A stretch of DNA of 13,858 nucleotides, taken from positions 1-13,858 of the forward strand of contig DASRUE010000197.1 in NCBI GenBank assembly GCA_035687895.1, written 5' to 3'. This document shows positions 1 through 6,873 of the stretch, piece by piece. The DNA is from JAERML01 sp035687895. Lineage in GTDB: Bacteria > Bacteroidota > Ignavibacteria > UBA10030 > UBA6906. The stretch's first letter is position 1. Every line of letters starts with the position of its first letter. Position numbers and translations under genes: made by a program. The notes under the pieces were generated by a model. It was not told where the DNA came from. It did not search any database and saw nothing but the letters and a program-made list of their open reading frames with translations.

Positions 1-414
1 CACAAGATTGGTGGCCGTGTTGTCGCTGAGGGTGATCATGAGCCGGACTGCGTCCAGAAGTGTAAGACTTGATCCTTCCGAGAGAAGCTGCAGGATTCCC
101 GACCCTTGTTTCTTGTCCCGGTCATGAAGGACAACCTTCTCCTGCGGGTCGATCTTCTTCTGATCCACCAGATGGAAGAACGCCGTCATCACGGGGAATT
201 TGATCGCGCTCGCAGTGGGAAACCGCTCATCTGCACGATACGCGACAACATCGCCCGTCGCGAGGTTCTTTGCCATCACACCAAGATGACCACCGAACTC
301 CTGTTCAAGCTTCTTGATCTCTTCGATAATTGCTGAGGCATTTCCGGTTGGCATGTTCGCGAGACACAATGCAGGAAGAAAGAATGGCATCAGGAAATGA
401 AGTCGTCGTATCAT
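1..414 (-). CDS. Class A beta-lactamase-like serine hydrolase, exported (3' part outside window)
   Basis: The reading frame is open from an ATG at 414 to the left edge, giving the first 138 residues. Residues 1-19 are a basic then hydrophobic signal peptide (MIRRLHFLMPFFLPALCLA), so the product is exported to the periplasm or beyond. The catalytic SxxK motif is seen as SAIK (Ser69, Lys72) followed by FPVM, and the SDN motif as Ser130-Asp131-Asn132 followed by TATNLV. Order and spacing match class A beta-lactamases and the Beta-lactamase2 family. The Glu166 omega-loop and KTG motifs would lie outside the window. Members of this fold include resistance enzymes, but also many chromosomal serine hydrolases of unknown substrate. 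Beside nagB and a GHL10 enzyme a role in cell-wall peptide or glycan turnover is an inference, not shown. No strong ribosome binding site is visible before the ATG. Confidence 0.85.
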   Translation of the reverse strand, partial: MIRRLHFLMPFFLPALCLANMPTGNASAIIEEIKKLEQEFGGHLGVMAKNLATGDVVAYRADERFPTASAIKFPVMTAFFHLVDQKKIDPQEKVVLHDRDKKQGSGILQLLSEGSSLTLLDAVRLMITLSDNTATNLV

Positions 415-451
415 TGGGCACGAGAGCTGTTGGGAAGAGTGTCACATCTGT

Positions 452-482
452 ATGATAACGAAAAAGATGAGAAATGAAACAA
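452..482 (-). promoter_or_regulatory. Possible promoter for the beta-lactamase-like gene
   Basis: On the minus strand a TTGTTT (477-482) is followed after 19 nt by TATCAT (452-457), in an AT-rich stretch that contrasts with its surroundings and ends about 38 nt before the ATG at 414. The spacing is slightly long for a sigma-70 promoter and the match is imperfect. The elements also do not fit the TAnnTTTG box of Bacteroidetes. This is a weak call from motif inspection only. Confidence 0.2.
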
Positions 483-535
483 GGAATCACGGGCGGGATG
501 GTTCGACTCCCGCGCGGTCCACGTTCGGAAGGTCA

Positions 536-555
536 CCTGCCTACCGGTAGGCAGG
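536..555. repeat. 20-bp perfect palindrome, dispersed repeat family A
   Basis: CCTGCCTACCGGTAGGCAGG is a perfect palindrome 28 nt beyond the nagB stop. A near copy lies at 2678-2698 and a related GCCTGCC/GGCAGGC hairpin at 5363-5400, so it belongs to a dispersed family. It could fold at the 3' end of the nagB transcript, but no T-run follows, so it is not a classical intrinsic terminator. The rest of the gap 415-583 holds a possible promoter and a CGGGA/TCCCG inverted pair around GGTTCGAC (494-512), and no gene. Confidence 0.8.
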
Positions 556-583
556 CTCGCCATGACAGGGACGCGGGGACATC

Positions 584-1354
584 TTATCGCTCAAAGACTT
601 TGGGTTCCCAGGTATCGGTGTACGACCCGACAAGCTTCGACGCTGCATCCCCATCAAGAACGACGAACGCTTTTCTGTGCATCTGGATGATCGAGGCCGG
701 GCACATCGCAGTGATCGGCCCTTCCACCGCCGCCCGAATTGCGTCTGCCTTACCGGTGCCGTTCGCGACAAGAATTAGCTCACGTGCATCCATGATGGTG
801 CCAACCCCCATAGTAATCGCGTACTTTGGCACTTCGTCCGGATTGCTGAAGAACCGTGCATTCGCCTGGCGCGTCGTCCCCATCAACGTCTTGATCCGCG
901 TTCGAGAGCCGAGCGAGGATCCGGGTTCATTAAATGCAATGTGTCCATTCGGCCCGATTCCAAGAATCTGCAGGTCAATCCCTCCGCATTCTGTAATATG
1001 CTTCTCGTACCACTCACAGAATGCATCTATGTCCCCTGCCATCCCCTGCGGGATGTGAATGTAACGCCGATCCACATTGATGTGCTTGAACAAGTTCTCA
1101 AACATGAAGTAATGATAGCTCTGGCCGTGGTCAGGCGGAAGACCGACATATTCATCAAGGTTGAATGTCGTCACCTTCGAGAAGTCCAGCCCCTCTTCGC
1201 GATGAAGGCGGATAAGCTCCCGATATAGCCCGAGCGGAGAGCTCCCTGTCGCGAGCCCAAGCACGAGCGTGGGCTTCATGCGCAGTCGGTCCGCAACGAT
1301 TCTCCCTGCTTCCCTGCTCAACTCTTCGTACGTGTCTTTGACGATCACCAGCAT
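584..1354 (-). CDS. nagB: Glucosamine-6-phosphate deaminase (NagB)
   Basis: A 256-residue cytoplasmic enzyme that isomerises and deaminates D-glucosamine-6-phosphate to fructose-6-phosphate plus ammonia, the last step of amino-sugar catabolism. Family signatures are clear: the phosphate-loop LGLATGSSP (32-40), NLDEYVGL with the proton-transfer Asp67 (Asp72 in E. coli), and GIGPNGHIAFNEPGSS (132-147) with catalytic His138 and Glu143. Asn136 stands where E. coli has Asp141; from memory B. subtilis NagB also has Asn there, so this is a known variant. Residues matching the E. coli GlcNAc-6-P allosteric site (Ser146, Ser147, Arg153, Lys155) are present. Length is close to the 240-266 usual for the family. 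The ATG at 1354 is preceded by GGAG about 7 nt upstream. A 198-nt gap with repeats separates it from the acyltransferase gene upstream on the same strand. Confidence 0.96.
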   Translation of the reverse strand: MLVIVKDTYEELSREAGRIVADRLRMKPTLVLGLATGSSPLGLYRELIRLHREEGLDFSKVTTFNLDEYVGLPPDHGQSYHYFMFENLFKHINVDRRYIHIPQGMAGDIDAFCEWYEKHITECGGIDLQILGIGPNGHIAFNEPGSSLGSRTRIKTLMGTTRQANARFFSNPDEVPKYAITMGVGTIMDARELILVANGTGKADAIRAAVEGPITAMCPASIIQMHRKAFVVLDGDAASKLVGSYTDTWEPKVFER

Positions 1355-1423
1355 CGCAACTCCGGGAATGTTGTCACGAGGAGGGTGTGAGCAACTCAGG
1401 TTAGTTTATCCACTAAGAGCCCT

Positions 1424-1496
1424 AAGGACACGAAGGGGGTGTTGGTGTGAACCAAGTTCTTGCTTTTGTTTTTCTTCGTGTCCTTCCCCGAAGGGG
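1424..1496. repeat. Intergenic inverted repeat (CACGAAG family) with adjacent CCCCGAAGGGG hairpin
   Basis: AAGGACACGAAG (1424-1435) is the exact reverse complement of CTTCGTGTCCTT (1474-1485), with a 38-nt loop. A small CCCCGAAGGGG hairpin (1486-1496) abuts the right arm. The arms share the CACGAAG core of the larger inverted repeats at 5132-5326. It lies in the 198-nt gap between nagB and the acyltransferase gene, which otherwise holds near-palindromic TCGACGA/TCGTCGA arms at 1499-1518 and no coding region. On the nagB transcript it would be in the leader or just upstream of the promoter. Confidence 0.75.
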
Positions 1497-1552
1497 TCTC
1501 GACGAGTCGAGTCGTCGACCTTCGGACGTGGATCATTTTTTTCAACAGGCTG

Positions 1553-2728
1553 CTAAACCTTCAAGAACCACTTCTTCTTCCACATTACCCACACAACAAG
1601 ATACATCACGAGGATAAATGAGATCGCAAACAACAAGGAGGCATTGACAGGACTTGCATAGGGGGTGAAGAATGTGTTGAAGAGATAGTTCTTCAGAGTT
1701 GCATCCGTGCCGTCTGCCTGCGTTACTTTGATCAGCGTCAGCAATCGCCCGACGACACCTGAAAGGACAAACACGGCAATAGCGTTCATACCATAGATGA
1801 TAAACGGCTTGGCCCATGCAGTGTACCCCTTCACATCGATCAGCCAGTAGAACGTTGCGAGACAGATGAGCGCCCACCCCGTCATGAATACACTGTACGA
1901 GCTGGTCCAGAGGTTTTTGTTGATCGGGAGCCAGATGTCGAGAATGGCACCGGCGAGGAGAAGGAGGTTACCCATCACAAACATCCATGCAGTCTTCTCT
2001 TCCTTCGAACGTGAGGTGCGGAGCCAGTGTCCGGTCAAAACCCCGAGGAGTGTTGTGGCAATGGCTGGGACCGTGCTCAGTAAGCCCTCTGGATCAAATC
2101 CCGGGGCTGGAGCACCTCCCCATGTATGCCCGGCAAGGAGGTTTGCATCAATGAACCAGCAGAGATTCCCGACCGGCTCCAATATTCCTGCGCCATACCC
2201 CGGAACAGGGATGAGCATCAATGCGACCCAGTATCCCATCAGCAGCAAGACAATCCAGATGATTTGTCCTCGGAGCCGTGTCTTCAGGAAGATAATGCTC
2301 GCCAAAAGGTAGCAGATGGCTATCCTCTGCAAGACGCCGGGAATGCGCATCGTGGAGAAATCGAACGTGTGGCCGAAGAGGAGCCCGAACGGAAAGCCGT
2401 TCAAGAACAATCCGAGGCCAAAGATGATCGCAGCACGACGAACTGTGTGAAGAATCAGACTGTTGGTGTCGGCTCCCTGCTCCATCCTTTTCGCGAACGA
2501 CAGGGTCATGGCCACGCCGACAATCCAGAGGAAGAACGGAAAAATCCAGTCGGTAAATGTCCAGCCGTTCCACCGGGCGTGCTCGAGTTGCGGGTAGATG
2601 TGGCTCCAGGAGCCCGGGTTGTTTACGAGGATCATCCCGGCAATCGTGGCGCCACGAAAAGCATCAAGGGAGAGGAGCCTGCCTGTCCGGTAGGCAGGTC
2701 TTCCCTGCGGGGCGGGGGGCGTCGTCAT
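1553..2728 (-). CDS. HGSNAT/NagX-like membrane acyltransferase (DUF5009/DUF1624 family)
   Basis: A 391-residue inner-membrane protein with about ten hydrophobic helices. It starts with the family signature RLLSLDAFRG (17-26) and has LEHARWNGWTFTD (48-60), followed by WIFPFFLWIVG. This matches the FKHASWNG region of human heparan-alpha-glucosaminide N-acetyltransferase, whose His269 carries or activates the acetyl group; the counterpart is His50. Bacterial relatives are annotated NagX in N-acetylglucosamine utilisation clusters. A role in acetylating glucosamine at the membrane, or moving amino sugar across it, is inferred from this and from neighbouring nagB and the GHL10 enzyme. The ATG overlaps the stop of the upstream gene (ATGA), indicating translational coupling; no good Shine-Dalgarno is seen. 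Codons 11-17 (PAYRTGR) are encoded by a palindromic repeat, giving an N-terminal extension not typical of the family. Confidence 0.88.
   Translation of the reverse strand: MTTPPAPQGRPAYRTGRLLSLDAFRGATIAGMILVNNPGSWSHIYPQLEHARWNGWTFTDWIFPFFLWIVGVAMTLSFAKRMEQGADTNSLILHTVRRAAIIFGLGLFLNGFPFGLLFGHTFDFSTMRIPGVLQRIAICYLLASIIFLKTRLRGQIIWIVLLLMGYWVALMLIPVPGYGAGILEPVGNLCWFIDANLLAGHTWGGAPAPGFDPEGLLSTVPAIATTLLGVLTGHWLRTSRSKEEKTAWMFVMGNLLLLAGAILDIWLPINKNLWTSSYSVFMTGWALICLATFYWLIDVKGYTAWAKPFIIYGMNAIAVFVLSGVVGRLLTLIKVTQADGTDATLKNYLFNTFFTPYASPVNASLLFAISFILVMYLVVWVMWKKKWFLKV
2678..2698. repeat. Palindromic repeat (family A) inside a coding region
   Basis: This 21-nt near-palindrome has perfect 7-bp arms CCTGCCT and AGGCAGG, and differs from the perfect copy at 536-555 only near its centre. 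It covers exactly codons 11-17 of the acyltransferase gene, in frame, encoding PAYRTGR just before the conserved SLDAFRG. Its 21-nt length keeps the frame. Confidence 0.8.
2725..2728 (-). promoter_or_regulatory. ATGA stop-start overlap coupling the GHL10 and acyltransferase genes
   Basis: On the minus strand the TGA of the GHL10 gene (2725-2727) overlaps the ATG of the acyltransferase gene (2726-2728). With no convincing Shine-Dalgarno before that ATG, translation by re-initiation of the terminating ribosome is likely. Confidence 0.7.
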
Positions 2729-5109
2729 TTCACAAGTTGCATCTTGTACGTGGCAACATACCTCCCGGCCACGAGGCGATAGAAATATACACCGCTCGAG
2801 AGCCGGGTCCCATCAAATTGCACCTGGTAGTTGCCGGGCTGTACCACATCATCGATGAGCACATCCACTTCACGTCCTAGGATGTCATACACAACAAGTG
2901 ATGCTTTCACCGCTTCAGGTACACTGAATAATATCGTCGTCAGCGGATTGAAGGGGTTCGGATAATTCTGTGTCAATGCAAACTCCGTCGGCAGCCCGGG
3001 CGTTTGTGTGATTGACGTGACCACCGTGCGGAACCGCCAGATCGGAGACCACGCGCTCGTGCCGAGTGAGTTGGTGGATGTCAATCGCCAGAAATAGACT
3101 GTGTTGCCCTGAGTCTGAGACAGCCCGTACGACGTGTCGACAAACCCGCTCGAATCAATCACGATCAGCGCGAAGTCAAAGCTCGTTGCAACCTGAAGTC
3201 GGTAGGAGTCAGCCCCCTCCGACCTCATCCAGACAAGTGTCGGATCGATCGGGACATCCGTGGCAAAGTTTGCCGGTGAGAGCTGGACTGGAGCAACGGG
3301 GAATCCCGTACGGAAACTCCACGCGCTGGAGAAACCGCTCGCGCCCCCCGCATTCTTGGAGCGAACGCGCCAGTAGAATGTCTGTTGTCCTCCTAATCCT
3401 GAGATGACCTTGAATGTATCAGCGATGGACGAGTCATTCACCACAATGGTTGAAAAGAACGAGTCGGGGGACACTTGCAGATGGTATGATGATGCGAGCG
3501 ATACACTTGGTGTCCATCCGAGCGTCATTGTCGGCGGCAGATTCTGCGCACCGTTTGACGGATAGGCGAGTGCCGGTGGTGCAGGAGCGGAGATCATCAA
3601 CAGACTGCTCGTTTCACTTTCATTGAAGTTCCTGTCCAGCGACGTTGCAATGAAATAGTACGGTCCGCCCCCTTGCGCCGTTGCGGGAATACTGTACCGG
3701 CGTCCCTCGATTGCCACAATGTGCGAGGCGGAATCAAGATCGCCCGGGAGAACCGGAGGCTGGTTGAATCTGTACACAACATAGCGGGAGGCCGAGTCCC
3801 CGTCCGGCGCAGTGATCGGAATATCCCATTGGATTGCAGCGGGGCCATTACCGGGAAGACGTGCGTAACGGATATTTCGCGGCATGTATGGATCCACGCT
3901 ATCCTTGAATGCCATAATGGGGAGCAGAGATGGAAACCGGTAGAAGTCGTTCTTGAGGGAGTCGGCAAAACCCCGGGGATTATCGAGAAGTCCGACGTTG
4001 GCACGGAAGAACACGTTGCCGCCCACGTCCGGTGTTGTCCGGTCGAGTCTGATATGATTCGGCATCTCGCTCGGTGACGGCCAGGTTGTAATTCTGTAGG
4101 CTGCCTCACCCGGATAGAAGTGACGGCTGTAAAAACGGGTGGAGTCGGCCCACCAGGGCATCAGCCGTCCGTAATCCTGCCCACCGCCGAATGGCCAGTA
4201 GAGTTGTGGGGTCAGGTAGTCGATAGACCATTGGCGCAGCCACGCGGTCGCATCGCAGTAGATTTCGCTATACGCGTCGAGTCCAACAATACCCGGAGGA
4301 ACTCCATTCTTCCAGATGCCAAACGGGCTGATTCCGAACTTCACCCAGGGCTTGACGTTCTGAATGCTGTCATGCACCATCTGGACGAGCAGGTTCACGT
4401 TGTCGCGGCGCCAGTCCCCTCGGTTGGTGAACCCCCGGGGGTACTGGGCAAATGTGGAATCATCCTGATTGGTGATGCCGCTCGGCGGATACGGGTAGAA
4501 GTAATCATCAAAATGAACGCCATCAACATCATAACGCCGGACAACATCGGTTACCACACCGGCCACATAGTCACGCACCAGCGGAAGACCAGGGTCCAGG
4601 AACTTGAATGCCCCGATGGTGATGTTCCATTCAGGATGAAGAACGGAAACATGGTTGGGCGAAATAGTGTAACTCCCCACGGTTCGCACCGATCGATATG
4701 GATTAAACCACGCGTGCAATTCCATTCCCCTGTTGTGAGCTTCCTGCACTGCAAATTCGAGAGGGTCGTAGAATGGATTGGGGGGGACACCCTGTGCACC
4801 GGTGAGCCAGTATGACCATGGGTCGATTGACGAGGCGTATAGCGCATCGCACTCTGGCCTGATCTGAAAGACCACGGCATTGATGCCGAGTGCCTTCAGG
4901 TTGTCAAGCATGGTAGCGAGCTGGTTCCTTTGAACCTGAGGATCTCCACCCGGCGAGCTTGGCCAGTCAAGATTCGTGACCGATGCAATCCACGCCGCGC
5001 GGAATTCACGTTTGGGCAATGCCGACAAAAGAAGATCCTCTGCAAACACCACCGGCAGTGTGGCACATACCAGGCTCAAGAGAAACAAGCATTGCACAAT
5101 CAACTTCAT
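2725..5109 (-). CDS. T9SS-secreted GHL10-family glycoside hydrolase-like protein with three FN3-like domains
   Basis: A 794-residue protein from the ATG at 5109, preceded by GGGGAGAGG; a TTG one codon earlier is less likely. Residues 1-23 are a signal peptide (cleavage after VFA). The GHL10 domain (YngK/YddW-DigH family, about 35-400) is a predicted TIM barrel with FRAAWIAS near 36-43, QIRP (82-85), HAWFNP (132-137), VHFDDYFYPYP with Asp201-Asp202, and PQLYW (301-305). E. coli DigH of this family acts on denuded peptidoglycan glycan strands; the substrate here is not known. Three beta-sandwich FN3-like repeats follow at about 415-505, 512-600 and 608-697. Residues 709-794 are a type A T9SS sorting tail (QNYPNPFNP, VYDILGREV, LSSGVYFYRL, KMQLVK), so the protein should be exported through T9SS and held at the surface. 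It heads a coupled pair with the acyltransferase gene. Confidence 0.93.
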   Translation of the reverse strand: MKLIVQCLFLLSLVCATLPVVFAEDLLLSALPKREFRAAWIASVTNLDWPSSPGGDPQVQRNQLATMLDNLKALGINAVVFQIRPECDALYASSIDPWSYWLTGAQGVPPNPFYDPLEFAVQEAHNRGMELHAWFNPYRSVRTVGSYTISPNHVSVLHPEWNITIGAFKFLDPGLPLVRDYVAGVVTDVVRRYDVDGVHFDDYFYPYPPSGITNQDDSTFAQYPRGFTNRGDWRRDNVNLLVQMVHDSIQNVKPWVKFGISPFGIWKNGVPPGIVGLDAYSEIYCDATAWLRQWSIDYLTPQLYWPFGGGQDYGRLMPWWADSTRFYSRHFYPGEAAYRITTWPSPSEMPNHIRLDRTTPDVGGNVFFRANVGLLDNPRGFADSLKNDFYRFPSLLPIMAFKDSVDPYMPRNIRYARLPGNGPAAIQWDIPITAPDGDSASRYVVYRFNQPPVLPGDLDSASHIVAIEGRRYSIPATAQGGGPYYFIATSLDRNFNESETSSLLMISAPAPPALAYPSNGAQNLPPTMTLGWTPSVSLASSYHLQVSPDSFFSTIVVNDSSIADTFKVISGLGGQQTFYWRVRSKNAGGASGFSSAWSFRTGFPVAPVQLSPANFATDVPIDPTLVWMRSEGADSYRLQVATSFDFALIVIDSSGFVDTSYGLSQTQGNTVYFWRLTSTNSLGTSAWSPIWRFRTVVTSITQTPGLPTEFALTQNYPNPFNPLTTILFSVPEAVKASLVVYDILGREVDVLIDDVVQPGNYQVQFDGTRLSSGVYFYRLVAGRYVATYKMQLVK

Positions 5110-5131
5110 CAAGCCTCTCCCCGCTGTTTTT

Positions 5132-5230
5132 TAACACAAAGGCACGAAGCGACACCAAGGATCACGAAGGAAAATCTCTCCAGGATTTCCTCCTTCGTGC
5201 GACTTCGTGCCCTTTGTGCCCTTTGCGGTT
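5132..5230. repeat. Large inverted repeat, CACAAAGGCACGAAG family, copy 1
   Basis: The left arm (about 5132-5172) reads ACACAAAGGCACGAAGCG, then CACCAAGGATCACGAAGG. The right arm (about 5188-5230) is its imperfect reverse complement, TCCTTCGTGCGACTTCGTG then CCCTTTGTGCC, around a short loop at about 5175-5187. Each arm itself has internally repeated CACGAAG/CACCAAGG units. It lies at once upstream of the GHL10 gene on the minus strand and could form a strong stem in the leader or mark the promoter boundary. No T-run terminator or coding capacity is evident. Confidence 0.75.
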
Positions 5231-5246
5231 CTTCTTTCTCTCAATC

Positions 5247-5326
5247 AACACAAAGGCACGAAGAATCCCAAAGAAAAAATAGGGTTCCCTAAACTTCCTT
5301 TGTTCTTCTTCGTGCTACTTCGTGCC
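5247..5326. repeat. Inverted repeat, CACAAAGGCACGAAG family, copy 2
   Basis: The left arm (about 5249-5273) carries ACACAAAGGCACGAAG then AATCCCAAAG. The right arm (about 5298-5326) carries CTTTGTTCTTCTTCGTG then CTACTTCGTGCC. The shared ACAAAGGCACGAAG core makes it a second, shorter copy of the element at 5132-5230, arranged in tandem. A remnant AACACAAAGTCACAAA (minus strand) sits directly after the propeller gene stop at about 5460-5475. Confidence 0.7.
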
Positions 5327-5362
5327 TGCACGCCCACCTGCCTCCAAGAATTTCTCAGAGGC

Positions 5363-5400
5363 GCCTGCCTGCCGAAGCGGCAGCGCAAGCAGGGGCAGGC
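5363..5400. repeat. Nested hairpin related to palindrome family A
   Basis: Outer arms GCCTGCC (5363-5369) and GGCAGGC (5394-5400) enclose a 6-bp inner hairpin CTGCCG (5369-5374), AAG loop, CGGCAG (5378-5383). The outer arms share CCTGCC/GGCAGG with the elements at 536-555 and 2678-2698. It is in the 373-nt gene-free gap 5110-5482, downstream of the propeller gene on its own strand; the remaining bases 5401-5450 show nothing recognisable. Confidence 0.65.
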
Positions 5401-5482
5401 CGAAGTGACTGTACACATCCGATGGTTGTGCAATATCGTTTCAGCACGCAGGCGTGTTTTTTGTGACTTTGTGTTTTTCTTT

Positions 5483-6799
5483 TTACTTCACCAACATCAT
5501 CTTCTTCGAGATCCGATTGCCGCCGGAGGTCAGTGTATACATATACGTACCCGACGAGAGACGCGAGGCATCAAATGTCGCCGTGTACGCTCCGGCCGTC
5601 AGGTTCTCGCTGACGAGGGTTGCCACTTCACGACCCAGCATGTCGTACACCACCAGCGTCGTCAATCCTGCACGAGTGATTGTGAAGTTGATCTCAGTGC
5701 CCGGGTTGAACGGGTTCGGATAGTTCTGGGAGAGGACGAATCCGTTCGGCACACCATTTGGATCGGGCCTTACACTGGACGGTCCGCGGGCAAATTTCTG
5801 CACGGCCGGATACGTGCTGCCGCCGAAACACCCGACATATGCCGTATCGCCGTTGTTGCTGAACGCGATCCCTCGGGGTCGTATGTTGATACTGTCCTGA
5901 GAGAACGTGAAGTTCCAGGTGATACTATCTGTTACCGTATTTGACACTGGATCGTACGCATACCAGGTATTCACTGAGTAATTTGTGACAACACTCGGAT
6001 CGGGCCACCTATTGGGACGGTCATTCTTGGATCCGCTGCTTGCCCAAAGACGTGTGCGCGCGGGATTCCAACCCATAGACTCACAATCGAAGCCTTTGAG
6101 GAGGGTGTCGTTCGGGCCCACCGCATAGGGACCAAACGACCCATTATCACTGTGGTATCGGTAGATGGCGTGATTGGTGTAGCCAGCCCAGTAGACATCG
6201 TTTCCATCACCCGAGGCTTCAAAAGCCCGGTGGAACCCGACGCTCGTATCCGTTACGTTGCCGAGCAACGTGAAGGACGCATTGTAGATCTTGATGGGGT
6301 TACCTCCCACAACACGACCAACAAAAATTTCTCCGAAGTTGTCGACCCCAACGGCACCGATTGAACCCGGTTCGGTTATCTTATTCATTCCCGCTCCGGT
6401 TTGGTAATTGATGCGGTACAACTTCCCCTGAACAGACGCGAGGATATTTCCCTGGTGATCTGCACGCAAGCCACGGCCATCAACGGCGCCACCGAACAGA
6501 GTGTCAGGAACACCTCCCACTGTAATGACGCGAATGGGAGAGAAGGAAGCCGGACTGCCGTCCTGGTTGAATGCATAGATAGCCTTGCATGGAACCATGC
6601 TGGTTCCATTGAAGATGCTATCGGAATTTCCGAAGAACTGAATCCAGATCTTGCCGGCAGGATCAACGGCAAGTCCGTGCGCGCCGCTGGTCCCACGCAG
6701 GTTATCGTTGGGAAACGATCCCCGGTAGGTCCACTGTGCAAGACTAACAGTACTGCACAGAAGAGCGAGTGCAAATAGGGTGGTAAGCGTTTTCTTCAT
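5483..6799 (-). CDS. Secreted NHL-like beta-propeller protein with T9SS type A sorting tail
   Basis: A 438-residue protein. The start is well supported: AAGGAGGAG (6803-6811) lies just before the ATG. Residues 1-21 are a signal peptide ending VSLA, cleaved before Gln22. Residues about 25-340 hold repeated motifs of the form GLAVDxxGKIWI (42-53), GLRADHQGNILASV (110-123), AVGVDNFGEIFVG (149-161) and GIAFSNNGDTAYVG (310-323), which are blades of an NHL/SMP-30-like beta-propeller. Residues 352-438 are a canonical T9SS tail: LSQNYPNPFNP, VVYDMLGREV, LSSGTYMYTL, KKMMLVK. It is the last gene of the five-gene run, 74 nt after the lipoprotein gene. Propellers of this type usually bind proteins or ligands; no catalytic residues are recognised. 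The operon position suggests a surface partner of the TonB receptor system, by inference only. Confidence 0.9.
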   Translation of the reverse strand: MKKTLTTLFALALLCSTVSLAQWTYRGSFPNDNLRGTSGAHGLAVDPAGKIWIQFFGNSDSIFNGTSMVPCKAIYAFNQDGSPASFSPIRVITVGGVPDTLFGGAVDGRGLRADHQGNILASVQGKLYRINYQTGAGMNKITEPGSIGAVGVDNFGEIFVGRVVGGNPIKIYNASFTLLGNVTDTSVGFHRAFEASGDGNDVYWAGYTNHAIYRYHSDNGSFGPYAVGPNDTLLKGFDCESMGWNPARTRLWASSGSKNDRPNRWPDPSVVTNYSVNTWYAYDPVSNTVTDSITWNFTFSQDSINIRPRGIAFSNNGDTAYVGCFGGSTYPAVQKFARGPSSVRPDPNGVPNGFVLSQNYPNPFNPGTEINFTITRAGLTTLVVYDMLGREVATLVSENLTAGAYTATFDASRLSSGTYMYTLTSGGNRISKKMMLVK

Positions 6800-6873
6800 G
6801 TACTCCTCCTTGGATTGTTGGTTGTGGTTATTTTATTGCTGCAATGAATTATCATCCTGGGATCGAATGCTTT

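Noticed and set aside
494..514. tRNA T-arm-like sequence (CGGGA, GGTTCGAC, TCCCG)
   Set aside because: The loop between the paired bases is 9 nt instead of 7, and no acceptor, D or anticodon arm can be formed around it. It fits better as part of an intergenic repeat.
942..948. Asn136 in NagB at the position of E. coli Asp141, as a sign of an inactive enzyme
   Set aside because: From memory B. subtilis NagB has the same Asn in GIGRNGHIGFNEP, and all other catalytic residues are present.
474..1058. Plus-strand open frame of 194 codons
   Set aside because: It is antisense to nagB, whose catalytic motifs are unambiguous, and its product resembles nothing.
5245..5433. Minus-strand 62-codon open frame in the intergenic gap
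   Set aside because: It is made of the inverted repeats and has no ribosome binding site or recognisable product.
5444..5462. Terminator-like GCACGCAGGCGTG followed by six Ts on the plus strand
   Set aside because: The stem is only about 4 bp with a 4-nt loop, and no plus-strand gene precedes it.
5207..5944. Plus-strand open frame of 245 codons across the intergenic gap and the propeller gene
   Set aside because: It translates repeat DNA and the antisense of a well-supported gene, with no family resemblance, low-complexity start and no ribosome binding site.
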